NCBI GenBank assembly: GCA_017591395.1
Contig: WEDG01001063.1
Coordinates: 1-64,000 of the forward strand
DNA from: Schistocephalus solidus
Lineage: Eukaryota > Platyhelminthes > Cestoda > Diphyllobothriidea > Diphyllobothriidae
Reading direction: 5' to 3'
DNA length: 64,000 nucleotides
Numbering within the stretch: the stretch's first letter is position 1; each line of letters starts with the position of its first letter. The translations under genes were made by a program, and so were the position numbers. Below, piece after piece: positions 23,689 through 35,985 of the stretch. A model generated the notes under the pieces. The model made no database searches. It had not been told where the DNA came from and was given only the letters and a program-made list of their open reading frames with translations.

Positions 23689-26600
23689 GTAAATAATTTC
23701 TGAAATTATTAAGTGCAGGACATGGAGTCAGGTGCTTCGGACATGACTTTTTAGGGTCAGACCCGAAAATTCAATGAACATATGGGTCGACAAAAATTAA
23801 CCACTGTGGAATTACCACGTAATGCCCATTCTACAAACAAGTAGTAATTAAAGTGGTATGAATCTTTTATGAAAAAGACGTTATACCGTACTACCGACAT
23901 AGATACTAGCTAAAAGCCCAGACACGTGTTTAAGCCTATGTTTTTGCTGCTGTGTGACACAGCAACGACGGGTTCGGCTCCTCAGTGGGTCCCACAGCGT
24001 TCTCTATGCGGTTTCTGGTATATGGACTCCAGAGAAGAACCGGGTAAATAATTTCTGAAATTATTAAGTGCAGGACATGGAATCAGATGATTCGGACATG
24101 ACTTTTTACGGTCAGACCAAAAATGTCAAAGAACATTTGTGTCGAAGACAATCAACCTCTCTGGAATAACCACGTAATGCCCATTCTACAAATAAGTAGA
24201 ACTACATGTAGTATGAATCTTATATGACAAAGACGTTATACCGTACTTCCGACATATATACTAGCTTAAAGCCGAGACACGTGTTTCGCCGATGTTTCTG
24301 CTGCTCTGTTACACAGCAACGAGGGGTTCGGCTCCTCAGTGGGTCCCCCAGCGTTCTCTATGCGGTTTCTGGTAAATGGACTCCAGAGAATAATCGAGTT
24401 AATAATTTCTGAAATTATTAAGTGCAGGACATGGAGTCAGATGATTCGGACATGACTTTTTAGGGTCAGACCAAAAATGTCAATGAACATTTGGGTCGAA
24501 GACAATCAACCACTGTGGAATAACCACGTAATGCCCATTCTACAAATAAGTAGAACTACATGTAGTATGAATCTTATATGACAAAGACGTTATACCGTAC
24601 TTCCGACATATATACTAGCTTAAAGCCGAGACACGTGTTTCGCCGATGTTTCTGCTGCTCTGTTACACAGCAACGAGGGGTTCGGCGCCTCAGTGGTCCC
24701 CCAGCATTCTCTATGCGGTTTCTGGTAAATGGACTCCAGAGAATAATCGGGTTAATAATTTCTGAAATTATTAAGTGCAGGACATGGAGTCAGATGATTC
24801 GGACAAGACTTTTTAGGGTCAGACCAAAAATGTCAATGAAGATTTGGGTCGAAGACGATCAACCACTGGGCAATAACCACGTAATGCCCATTCTACAAAC
24901 AAGTTGTACTAAAAGTAATATGAATCTTATATGACAACGACGTTATACCGTACTTCCAACATAGATAGTAGCTAAAAGCCCAGACACGTGTTTCGCCTCT
25001 GTTGCTGCTGTGGTGTGACACAGCGACGAGGGCTTCGGCTCCTCAGTGGGTCCCCCAGCGTTCTCTATGCGGTTTCTGGTATATGGACTCCAGAGATTAA
25101 TCAAGGAAATAATTTCTGAAATTATTAAGTGCAGGACATGGAGTCAGATGATTCGGACATGACTTTTTAGGGTCAGACCAAAAATGTCAATGAACATTTG
25201 GGTCGAAGACAATCAACCACTGTGGAATAACCACGTAATGCCCATTCTACAAACAAGTTGTACTACAAGTTGTATGAATCTTATATGGCAAAGACGTTAT
25301 ACCGTACTTCCGACATAGATACTAGCTAAAAGCCGAGACACGTGTTTCGCCGATGTTTCTGCTGCTTTGTGACACAGCAACGTGGGTTTAGGCTCCTCAG
25401 TGTGTCCCCCAGCATTCTCTATGCGGTTTCTTGTATATGGACTCCAGAGAATAATCGGGTTAGTAATTTCTTAAATTATAAACTGCAGGCAATGGTTTCA
25501 GGTGATTCGAATATGACTTTTAAGCGTCAGACCCGAAATTTCAATGAACATTTGGGTCGAAGACAATCAACCAATGTGGAATAACCACGTAATGCCCATT
25601 CTACAAATAAGTAGTACTACAAGTAGTATAAATCTTATATGACAAGGACGTTATACCGTACTTCCGACCTAGATACTAGCTAAAAGCCCAGACACGTGTT
25701 TCGCCGATTTTTCTGCTGCTGTGCGACACAAAACGAGGATTTGAGCTCCTCAGTGGGTCCCCCAGCGTTCTCTATGCGGTTTCTGGTATATGGACTCCAG
25801 AGAATAATCGGGTTAATAATTTCTGAAATTATTAAGTGCAGGACATGGAGTCTGGTTCTTCGGACATGACTTTTTAGGGTCAGACCAAAAATGTCAATGA
25901 ACATTTGGGTCGAAGACAATCAACCACTGTGGAATAACCACGTAATGCCCATTCTACAAATAAGTAGAACTACATGTAGTATGAATCTTATATGACAAAG
26001 ACGTTATACCGTACTTCCGACATATATACTAGCTTAAAGCCGAACACGTGTTTCGCCGATGTTTCTGCTGCTCTGTTACACAGCAACGAGGGGTTCGGCT
26101 CCTCAGTGGGTCCCCCAGCGTTCTCTATGCGGTTTCTGGTAAATGGACTCCAGAGAATAATCGAGTTAATAATTTCTGAAATTATTAAGTGCAGGACATG
26201 GAGTCAGATGATTCGGACATAGACTTTTTAGAGGTCAGACCAAAAATGTCAATGAACATTTGGGTCGAAGACGATCAACCACTGGGAATAAACCACGTAA
26301 TGCCCATTCTACAAAACAAGTGGTACTACAAGTAGTATGAATCTTATATGACAACGACGTTATACCGTACTTCCAACATAGGTAGTAGCTAAAGCCCAGA
26401 CACGTGTTTCGCCTCTGTTGCTGCTGTGGTCGTGACACAGCGACGAGGGCTTCGGCTCCCTCAGTGGTCCCCCAGCGTTCTCTATGCGGTTTCTGGTATA
26501 TGGACTCCAGAGATTAATCGAGGGTAATAATTTCTGAAATTGTAAGTGCAGGACATGGAGTCAGATGATTCGGACATGACTTTTTAGGGTCAGACCCGAA

Positions 26601-29111
26601 AATGTCAATGAACATTTTGGGTCGAAGACAATCAACCACTATGGAATAACCACGAAATGCCCATTCAACAATCAAGTAGTACTAAAAGGTGTATGAATCT
26701 TAAATGGCAGAGACGTTATACCGTACTTCCGACATAGGTACTAGCTAAAAGCCCAGACACGTGTTTTCGCCGATGTTTCTGCTGCTGCGTGACGACAGCA
26801 ACGATGGGTTTCAGGCTCCTCAGTAGGGTCCCCAGCATTCTCTATGCGGTTTCTGGTATATGGACTCCAGAGAATAATCGAGGTAATAATTTCTGAAATT
26901 AGTAAGTGCAGGAAATGGAGTCAGGTGATTCGGACATGACTTTTTAGGGTCAGACCCGAAATTTCAATGAACTTTTGGGTCGAAGACAATCAACCACTGT
27001 GGAATAACCACGTAATGCCCATTCTACAAATAAGTAGAACTACAAGTAGTATAAATCTTATATGACAAGGACGTTATACCGTACTTCCGACCTAGATACT
27101 AGCTAAAAAGCCCAGACACGTGTTTCGCCGATGTTTTCTGCTGCTGTGCGACACAGCAAACGAGGATTTTGAGCTCCTCAGTGGGTCCCCAGCGTTCTCT
27201 ATGCGGTTTCTGGTATATGGACTCCAGAGAATAATCGAGGGTAAATAATTTCTGAAATTATTAAGTGCAGGACATGGAGTCAGGTGATTCGGACATGACT
27301 TTTTAGGGTCAGACCAGAAAATGTCAATGAACATTTGGGTCGAAGACAATCAACCACTGTGGAATAACCACGTAATGCCCATTCTACAAATAAGTAGAAC
27401 TACATGTAGTATGAATCTTATATGACAAAGACGTTATACCGTACTTCCGACATAGATACTAGCTAAAAGCCGAACACGTGTTTCGCCGATGTTTCTGCTG
27501 CTGTGACGACAGCAACAGAGGGGTTCGGCTCCTCAGTGGGTCCCCAGCGTTCTCTATGCGGTTTCTGGTAAAATGGACTCCAGAGAATAATCGAGTTAAT
27601 AATTTCTGAAATTATTAAGTGCAGGGACATGGAGTCAGGTGATTTCGGACATGACTTTTTAGGGTCAGACCCTTAAATTTCAATGAGCATTTGGGTCGAA
27701 GACAATCAACCACTGTGGAATAACCACGTAATGCCCATTCTACAAAATAAAGTAGAACTACATGTAGTATGAAATCTTATATGACAAAGACGTTATACCG
27801 TACTTCCGACATAGATACTAGCTAAAAGCCCGAGACACGTGTTTCGCCGATGTTTCTGCTGCTCTGTTACACAGCAACGAGGGGTTCGGCTCCTCAGTGG
27901 GTCCCCAGCGTTCTCTATGCGGTTTCTGGTAAATGGACTCCCAGAGAATAATCAGGTAAATAATTTCTGAAATTATTAGAGTGCAGGGACATGGAGTCAG
28001 GTGATTCGGACATGACTTTTTAGGGTCAGACCATAAATGTCAATGAACATTTGGGTCGAAGACAATCAACCACTGTGGAATAACCACGTAATGCCCATTC
28101 TACAAATAAGTAGAACTACATGTAGTATGAATCTTATATGACAAAGACGTTATACCGTACTTCCGACATATATACTAGCTTAAAGCCGAGACACGTGTTT
28201 CGCCGATGTTTCTGCTGCTCTGTTACACAGCAACGAGGGGTTCGGCTCCTCAGTGGGTCCCCCAGCGTTCTCTATGCGGTTTCTGGTAAATGGACTCCAG
28301 AGAATAATCGAGTTAATAATTTCTGAAATTATTAAGTGCAGGACATGGAGTCAGATGATTTCGGACATGACTTTTAGGGTCAGACCAAAAATGTCAATGA
28401 ACATTTGGGTCGAAGACAATCAACCACTGTGAGAATAACCACGTAATGCCCATTCTACAAAATAGAGTAGAACTACATGTAGTATGAATCTTATATGACA
28501 AAGACGTTATACCGTACTTCCGACATATATACTAGCTTAAAAGCCGAGACACGTGTTTCGCCGATGTTTCTGCTGCACTGTTACACAGCAACGAGGGGTT
28601 CGTCTCCACCGTGGGTCCCCCAGCGTTCTCTATGCGGTTTCTTGTATATCGACTCCAGAGAATAATCCGGTTAGTAATTTCTTAAATTATAAACTGCAGG
28701 CAATGGTGTCAGGTGATTCGGATATGACTTTTTAGGGTCAGACCAAAAATGTCAATGAACATTTGGGTCGAAGACAATCAACCACTGTGGAATAACCACG
28801 TAATGCCCATTCTACAAATAAGTAGAACTACATGTAGTATGAATCTTATATGACAAAGACGTTATACCGTACTTCCGACATATATACTAGCTTAAAGCCG
28901 AGACACGTGTTTCGCCGATGTTTCTGCTGCTCTGTTACACAGCAACGAGGGGTTCGGCTCCTCAGTGTGTCCCCCAGCATTCTGTATGCAGTTTCTAGTA
29001 AATGAACTCCAGAGAATTATCGGGTTAATAATTTCTGAAATTATTAAGTGCAGGACATGGAGTCAGATGATTCGGACATGACTTTTTAGGGTCAGACCAA
29101 AAATGTCAATG
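23686..29111 (+). repeat. Tandem satellite, about 354-bp units, about 15 copies
   Basis: Units start at AATAATTTCTGAAATTATTA (about 24047, 24401, 24754, 25108, 25462, 25815, 26168, 26526, 26884, 27244, 27598, 27959, 28315, 28672 and 29024). Spacing is 353-354 in most of the array and up to 361 between 26.2 and 28.3 kb, where single-base indels pile up. Diagnostic variants recur every fourth unit: 24401-25814 and 25815-27243 are matching tetramers. The open frames inside (for example 24224-24412 and 28138-28326, with identical products) come from the period and are not genes. Confidence 0.95.
24401..27243 (+). repeat. Two tetrameric higher-order repeats in the 354-bp satellite
   Basis: Unit pairs four apart share private changes. 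GCCTCTGTTGCTGCTGTGG occurs at 24993 and 26411. GACCTAGATACTAG plus a CGAGGATT variant occurs at about 25676 and 27088. GGCAAAGACG or GGCAGAGACG plus a GGGTTTAGGC or GGGTTTCAGGC variant occurs at about 25287 and 26705. The higher-order period is about 1414 bp. Confidence 0.75.
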
Positions 29112-29614
29112 ACCAAAAATGTCAGCGTTCTCTATGCGCTGGGACCCCCTGGGGGACCTACTGAGGAGTAAAACCCCTCGTTGATGTGTCCGCACAGCAG
29201 CAAAACATCAGCGAAACACGCGTCTGGGCTTTAAAGCTTGTATAAAATGTCGGAAGTACGGTATAACGTCTTTGTCATATAAGATTCATACTACTTGTAG
29301 TACTATTTTTTTAGAATGGGCATTGCGTGGTTATTCCACAGTGGTTGATTGTCTTCGACCCAAATATTCATTGAAATTTCGAGTCTGACCCTAAAAAGTC
29401 ATGTCCGAATCACCTGACTCCATGTCCTGCACTAAATAATTTCAGAAATTATTTATAGTATTCTCTGGAGTACATATACCAGAAACCGCTAAAGAACGCT
29501 GGGGACTATCTGAGCAGCCGAACCCCTCGTTGCTGTATCCCCAACAGTAGAAAAATCGGCGAAACACGTGTCTTGGCTTTGAGCTAGTATCTATGTCGGA
29601 AGCAGGGTATAACG
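29112..29614 (-). repeat. Inverted end of the 354-bp satellite and its junction
   Basis: After the forward array stops, ACCAAAAATGTCA is repeated (29097 and 29112). A forward snippet GCGTTCTCTATGCG follows (29125-29138), and from 29139 the sequence is reverse-complement satellite for about 1.3 units (CTGAGGAG, GTCGGAAGTACGGTATAACG, GTGGTTATTCCACAGTGG). It ends at about 29614, next to the Penelope-like element. Confidence 0.9.
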
Positions 29615-30189
29615 TTTATGCACTGGAATGTATTTGGACTGACGTTTCGGAAACCCCTCGTTTCCATCATTAGAGTTCCATAGTTGGTCTTCATGCTGCT
29701 CTTGACTTTTTTAACCTTCATTCCTGCCTGGTATTATATCCTTGTTTGGCGTACGAACTTTGACCTGCCAGTTCGCTGCTGATGAGGCTTAATCACTCTG
29801 CTCGTGTGACATATGTTCCCTTTGCTGCCGTTATTTTTTTATTGTCAAGTCAGCGTGTATGGTAGCTTGTCCCTCGTCAGCTAACGGACTGATAAGTAGT
29901 TGACGGCCACCTGAGTTGATTTTTAGCCCTCATGAGCGTGGTGGTGAGTTGGTGTTCCATGCCGGTCACGTTGTCTCCGGTCGGCTCCTTTCGTCGTTTT
30001 CTCTGGTGTCCGTTGTCTGCCATGCTTCATTTTGCTCGACTGTCCCATTGGCCCTGCTTGTACTGACTCGAGCCTTTTGCGTATTTCCATGTAGGCAGGA
30101 TGCAATTTTTTGGCTCTGTGAGGTGTGCCCATCGTGGACCGAAATTTTTAGCAGCAGCCTGGCCTTCTTATCGTTGGCTCGGCCGATTA

Positions 30190-30420
30190 CCCTCACTTTC
30201 TCAAAGGCGGAACTTTAGTTCTTCTGTTGTATGTATCCATTGACAATAGACAGCTTTTCCTTGCGGTTTATTGCAAGCTGGTGTTCATGCAATCTTGTGC
30301 AAAGTCGTTTTGCCCGTTTCACCAACATACCCTCGCATCTCAGCTTTGGCATGTTATGCTGTAAACTACTGCTGATTGTTCTGTCATTGGTAGCAGTTCT
30401 TTGGGCCTCATGCTGAGCTG
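30190..30420 (-). pseudogene. GIY-YIG endonuclease remnant of the Penelope-like element
   Basis: The first half (VVYSITCQS) is read in one frame to about 30355. The second half (GETG, then RLCTRLHEHQLAIN) is read in other frames down to about 30250. This is a single-strand nicking domain typical of the C-terminus of Penelope-like polyproteins. Stops and frameshifts make it inactive. Confidence 0.7.
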
Positions 30421-30619
30421 TCTGATTGTTGATCCAGGTTTATGAACCACAGCGATCTCGATAGGGTTTCAGGATTCTTGCCTATGATACCTTCTTCACA
30501 TAGAGGAGCTCGGGCCAGAACTTTGGGTCTTCTCCTTTCGATTGCTCAGGGTTGGGTTTCCTAAGGCACTTGCGAATAAAGGTCTTCGGCTAACCCTTGG
30601 CTTCAAATTGGGCATGAAA

Positions 30620-31240
30620 GTACTAAGTATCCTCCTTCTTCCCATTGTCGTCGCTGCAGTGTGTTTGAACGCGTTGGAAGCGGGTTCTGACACAACTGCG
30701 TTTGTGACTAACGGGGTGGCTGCTTCTGAAGTGAAGGATACACATGGTGTTAGTTGCCTTCTGGTACACCGTTGTCGTTATGTTCCCGTCTGCCAGCTTA
30801 ATAACTTGTCTGTTGAGGAAGGGCAATTTATGGTTGAACTCTACTTCCATAGTATAATGGATGTCAGGAACGATGCAGTTCAAAAGTGCCTTGAAAGACT
30901 GCACTTCGCTCCGTTTGATGATGACGAAAGTGTCGATAACGTATCTTGCCAAGATTTTCGGTGGAAAGTACCGAAAACCAGCCGCTGAGCTTCTGCAAGA
31001 CTAGCTACCAACAATCAGTGCAGATAGAGTTTAGTCCAGTATTGTACCCTTCTTTTGTTCTTAAACCTGGCCGTTGAAACTTAAGAATGTTTGAAGACAC
31101 AATCGCTGGTGCTCGATAATGTGCACTCGGTTTCATCGTATCTTTCTCGTAGAAGACCTTCAATGGTGTCGATTGCCAGATCGGGCGGAATAGAGGTGAA
31201 CAGGGAGATCACGTCAAATGACACCATCACCTCATCTGCC
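30620..31240 (-). pseudogene. Reverse transcriptase part of the Penelope-like element
   Basis: The frame holding FDVISLFTSIP and LAIDTIEGLL (31240-31110) breaks near 31090. Sequence resembling FNGQV-EQKKGT follows in shifted frames. A further frame (30952-30623) carries RYVIDTFVII and PFLNRQVIKLADG. In this family the two Asp of YVDD and the Asp of FDV bind catalytic metal: the first YVDD Asp is Ile here. Confidence 0.8.
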
Positions 31241-33326
31241 CCCTAATTCCAGTGTTAGATGCGCGACAAAAACCCTTCGGAAGACTTAACTGTCCTCTTT
31301 GAATTTTAAGTAGGAAACACAATCACTGATAGAGCCAACAACGAACATCTTGGGGAAACCGAATTTTGGTGATTTGGAGTAGAACACAAAAAGATTTTGC
31401 CCAGTTTCAGGATGAAGAAGATCCACCAAGTGCTTGTAATATTCTGCGCTTTTGAAGCTGAGTAACCTTCCCGAATTTCGGAGCAACGGATGATGTGGAG
31501 GTTTCCACAGTCGTTTGATGGTCTCAACCTGAAAAACTTGCAGTGACTTGTATGCAATGAAGAGTTCAATGACCCTTTAATTCTTGATGTGCTTGGCATT
31601 GCCTCGCATGGCCCGAAAATATAATCCGGCAGACGTCTCTGTTAATGGGACTGCTCTATGTGTGTCACAGAAACCTCTCTCTACATATATATTCTTTTGG
31701 GGATAAGTGTAAAATGTACAAGGTAAGCTTTCGACGCTTCGTTCGCGGCTCTTCCTCAGAAAAACAGTGAATATTCAAACACAGTTTTCCTTTCAAATGG
31801 CTATCAAAAATCGATTACCCTTCAATGTTCGCTTTCAAAATCCACTCTTCATGGGCGCGTATGCAGAGTCTCTTCAATTTTCCTTAGATTCCTGTAAAGT
31901 TCATTTAATTTTATGTGCCGACTTATGCGCGAACCATCGAAATGCATGGCTAAATTGCATCTAGCCCCTCTTTTGGAAGGGTAGCTTTAGATCATGCGGT
32001 ACGTCCCATGCGAACATGTCATGTTCACTTGTGAGAGAGATTATCGACCCACTTGACAGACAGTCGATATGTCATGGATTCGGACCATGGTTTCGCGTTT
32101 GCGGCCGATCAGCAGGCAGTAAGGCATCGACAGATATCTTGAGGCGAATTCTTTTCGTTATCGACGTAGCCAGCCCTATCCTGGAATATAAAAGCTGAGA
32201 GCCTACATTAGACCTATGTCAGTGCATTTATTTATTTATCTGTTTCCCGCAAATCTCATTCCATTTGTTTTAGACATATTCCTTACAACAGTTGAGATTT
32301 GACATACATTTTAGGGCTTTTCCCACCTTTCGCTGAGGACTCCTGTTTTGAGTAGCTGACTGGCTCCATTTCTTTTTGCGGTTTTAAGGCTCATCTCGAT
32401 GGAATGTATTTGCATCTTTCAGTGCCCCTTTAAAAATAACCGAGGCTAATTTCAGACTATGCACTCAAAATCATGCATTGGATGAGACGAAAATCAGAAC
32501 AATGCAGAATTGTGCCCATGGTTGCAGCTTTTTCGGTAAAAAGCAAATGGTTATCGGTATATAATGCCGTTTGAAAAAGTTATATATTGTCAGTAATACT
32601 TAATAATGCCGGAATATGGTTGAGATCCGGCCTGGGATGTACCGTTACGGTTCCATACCATAAACTCATCGCGCGAGATTACCGTTTCTTGGGATGCCTG
32701 CACCGAAAATCATATCTCATATCCATCTCAAACGTTTGGTTTCTAGTCATCGCCGGAACATGTATCTTCGTTTAAACAGACTGATTCCAAGCAGAGTGGG
32801 AAGAATCTTTTTATTATTGAATCAATATTAGGATAGGCGTAATTAGTAGACAGTGAGCAAAATCAACACGATCGTTTGTTTTCCGTCGGCGATGGCCGTA
32901 AAGTAAACCATGCTTTAACGCTGCCATAATGTGAGTTTAAATGTCGCAGAGAATCAAATCATGTTCATGAATCCGAAAAGATGACCATGCCATACCAAAT
33001 CTCTGGCGGCAAAACAGTCATCTTTAGAACAGGCATGTTCTACCAAGCAGAACGAAAAGCAGACGGCTCATTCGGATATACCGTGCAACAAACTGAAAGG
33101 TACCTCGGGCAATTCGAAAATCATTCGTCTTACAAAATACAACCAAACATTGCCGTAACTGTTTTCACAACTAGGAAGTGCGCGTTGTTATAAATCTCAA
33201 ATTCCTCGCCCTCTGCGCACGTCATTCTTCAGTCTACACTCATTTGGTACGGTGTCATTCGCCGTTACGTTATTGATGCGTCCATTGGATTATTGACAGA
33301 ACTATCGTTTTGGTAGATTCTTTGAT

Positions 33327-33686
33327 TTGTCAGGTGAAATCAGTAATGGTGCGAACGGTCGCTGGCGGAAGACTCTGCTGCAAGCCATGGGATCGAACCG
33401 ACCGAATATACACTGGTTCAGCAATCATGGCTCCTTTAGATTCGGTGGCGTAATTTTCTCCGTTGCAATGGATCATTTGGTTGGTCAGCGTTCGCTTAAT
33501 AGGCTTCATACTCCATGCATTATAAAGGGCAGTCGCGAGTTAATGTCGCAGTTCTCAAAAGGCGTTGGTAAATTCGGTGAACTTTGTTACGAAGTGAAAA
33601 CTCTGTATGAAGGAGACATGAGGCCTGTTATAGTCTGCTCCGAATGCCATGAGATAGTTAAAGTACTGTCGCCGGATTCCTTGTGA
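33327..33686 (+). other. Unassigned open frame, 119 codons
   Basis: One of the longer frames outside recognised repeats; the listed start may not be an ATG. It ends with a CSECHEIVK segment. I see no signal peptide, membrane segment or known domain. No splice pattern links it to its neighbours. It may be chance in a less AT-rich block. Confidence 0.15.
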
Positions 33687-34491
33687 ATCCTTGGGTCATT
33701 TGTTTACTTCAATTTCAGCTTAGACCAGCTTCAAAAATAAACAATATTTATAGATTCCATGCGTGTTTTGATCTCAAAAAATTAATCTCATTGGAAAAGT
33801 ACATTATCATATGGAAGTTTTTGTCGCGGCACTAAATTTTGTCCATCGCTTTTGTTTATTCAAATCCTTTGTCTCACCGTCGCCATTGTTATGAAAAGTG
33901 TCAGGTCCATTAGTTCCGGATAAAATAGTGTTCATCTAGCCACGCTTTATCAATTCATCACCGTCAAAACGGCAGAATAAATCATTTACCTTTGAAAGTG
34001 TAAAGCTTTGTGGCAACAAACCCGTAACTGAGAACGAAATATAATTCAAACGGGGTTTTCCGAAAAGTTTACGCCGAAGCCGTACCGGATACTATGCATA
34101 AATTCAAATAGAGCTCGATGACCTATCATCGGGATATGCTGATGAAGTCGCGGTTGTGGTTGACGCATTCGCCGAAACCATGGGCAGTGAAACCGTCATT
34201 TAATACCGCGCCATCTATGCTGTCAGCATTAAATTACCTGGCGGGTCAAAATCGTACCGAAATCAGAACGGTATCAAACAATCATGTTATCCTGATGGGG
34301 CTGATTGGTTCAAGGCGGATCAGTTGGGTCCTGGAGCCAGTTTTAGTAGTTTTCGCGTTTCCATGTTCCCAGTACTGAGTTGTTCGATTTTCCAGATCTG
34401 TTTTGAGCGAAGTGGTTGTTTACCATGTTTTTAGTCACAATGTTGCTCTATGCCGCTGAAGGAAATATCGCCATAGCAGGCTTGCGGGCTG

Positions 34492-34515
34492 TGTTTGTCT
34501 GGAAACAGACAAACA
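34492..34515. repeat. Perfect 10-bp hairpin with GAAA loop
   Basis: TGTTTGTCTG (34492-34501) pairs exactly with CAGACAAACA (34506-34515) across GAAA, a stable tetraloop in RNA. No flanking U-tract or gene gives it a role. Confidence 0.9.
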
Positions 34516-35985
34516 GTTTGTTTCCTGGTAATCAATGTGCAGCAGTAGTACTAATTGCACACATATTTGACTTAGTTGCATCCTGCTATAAATGCAAAGT
34601 GCCAAGTATTAATGTCTTTATCGAACAATTTATCTTAGCAAGGCCAATTTCATTTTTGGGTGCTGCAGGTCTAGGTGCCAGTGTTTTATAAAATTCAAAT
34701 CATACAAGCCTGTACTAAATGGCGGAGTTCAAGTGGTAAATCATATTTCCTTATTAACAGATCTCGTGAAAGGGTGCTGTAAAATATTCTATAAATGCAT
34801 GTAGAAAATTTGATGTGGATTCCATTTGAATTGCATTAAATTTTGAATAATGCTAGTGGGAAGTTAATTGAAAACGTCATAAAACAAATTTATTAGTTCA
34901 AGGTTGGTCCATTTTGATGGTGGTGATTCAGGGCCAAATTGTATTTCCCTTTGAGTGAAATTTGAAGCATCTTTATGCCTTTATGTTCTTTAAAATCAGA
35001 TAACCTTACAGTTTAACAGCGGCTCATGGTTACCGCTTATACTGAAAATAAAATTAACATATTCATGTATGATTCATCCACCATGCTCACTATGCGGATG
35101 TAATAATTTTAGTTTAGAGGCAATTTCGTCCATAATTTTGGTTTGCGGTAACACATTACCTCTCTGTGTAATGTTGAAATGGAGACATTTATCGAAACAT
35201 GGACCGGTCTACATAGTTATAAATTTTTTGTCTTTCAAAATCATATTAGTTTCATTTGGTCACACGATAAGCTCACCCTTCGTTAGAATCGCCACATGCC
35301 GATCGTCGTCATTCAAACGAAGTTATAAAGTTATCTCAGTTCACGTCTGACCAAACGAATTTGACACGGGGGTGCTGGAAACTGTAGACAGTTGGTACTG
35401 ATGATTAGAATTTTTCAATCCTAAATTGCAACAGAAGAACTGCAAAGAAGACTACGTGTTGGTTGTCCATAAAAGATTTATGGACTTTATGTTCTTGGTG
35501 TTAGCTGTCATTTATCTGTCAGAACTAGTGGCATTTGTGTGAGGACTTGTGTGACAGTCCTCTATTCATGTTAAGGTACCTTAATTTCGGACACATGCTT
35601 ACTCCTCCTTGAGCTTTTAGGGCATTCCGTAGCACCGTTTTGCATGCCAAATGCCAAATCAGGCTGAACACAAAAGTTTGTAATGTTCAGCATCGGTTGA
35701 AAGCCGTCATGTCAGAATGGTATTGGTTCTTAAAGCATTCATTATATTTGTCATAAAGAATATTTAAAATCATGAAAATATTAAAAAATTATTATATATT
35801 CCGTTAAAATATGCATTTTAATGCATAGGGATTACGTAATATAGCATAGTTAGGCGTTTGATGCCGTGTGGGTCAATATAAATTGTATGGATTTGGTAAT
35901 AGGTACGCACCTAATGCACTTTCGAATATTGTTCACAGGTCCTACCGAAAACTGAATTTCCATAGGCAATCGGACCAGAATTTAT

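Larger units (their letters stand above)
29620..31720 (-). pseudogene. Penelope-like element, dead copy (RT plus GIY-YIG)
   Basis: Minus-strand translation shows, in order, the Penelope-type RT motif FDVISLFTSIP (about 31215), the catalytic region RYVIDTFVII (about 30950-30920), LPFLNRQVI and HKRSCVRT. A GIY-YIG endonuclease remnant follows (VVYSI at about 30375, then GETG and RLHEHQLA). Penelope-like elements reverse-transcribe RNA at chromosome ends or nicks and many carry this endonuclease at the C-terminus. The active site reads YVID where YVDD is expected. Several frameshifts and stops separate the blocks, including one within the GIY-YIG core. It lies directly beside the satellite's inverted end. 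The copy cannot encode a working protein. Confidence 0.85.
31721..35985. other. No gene seen; CpG-richer block
   Basis: The left edge (31735-31765, CGACGCTTCGTTCGCGGCTC) may still belong to the Penelope-like element. The rest is less AT-rich from 31.9 to 34.4 kb, resembling the first kilobases of the window in style. Open frames at 32981-33193, 33327-33686 and 34118-34378 are not recognised. From 34.7 kb the DNA becomes AT-rich again. Confidence 0.35.

Noticed and set aside
24224..28735. Repeated open frames starting MTKTLYRTSDIYTSL in several satellite units
   Set aside because: They recur with the satellite period, differ between units by frameshifts, and one frame appears on the opposite strand too. 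They are by-products of the repeat.
23686..29614. CRISPR array
   Set aside because: Units of about 354 bp are contiguous without unique spacers, and the DNA is animal.
30542..30988. 148-codon plus-strand frame
   Set aside because: It is antisense to the Penelope-like RT, whose motifs are clear on the minus strand.
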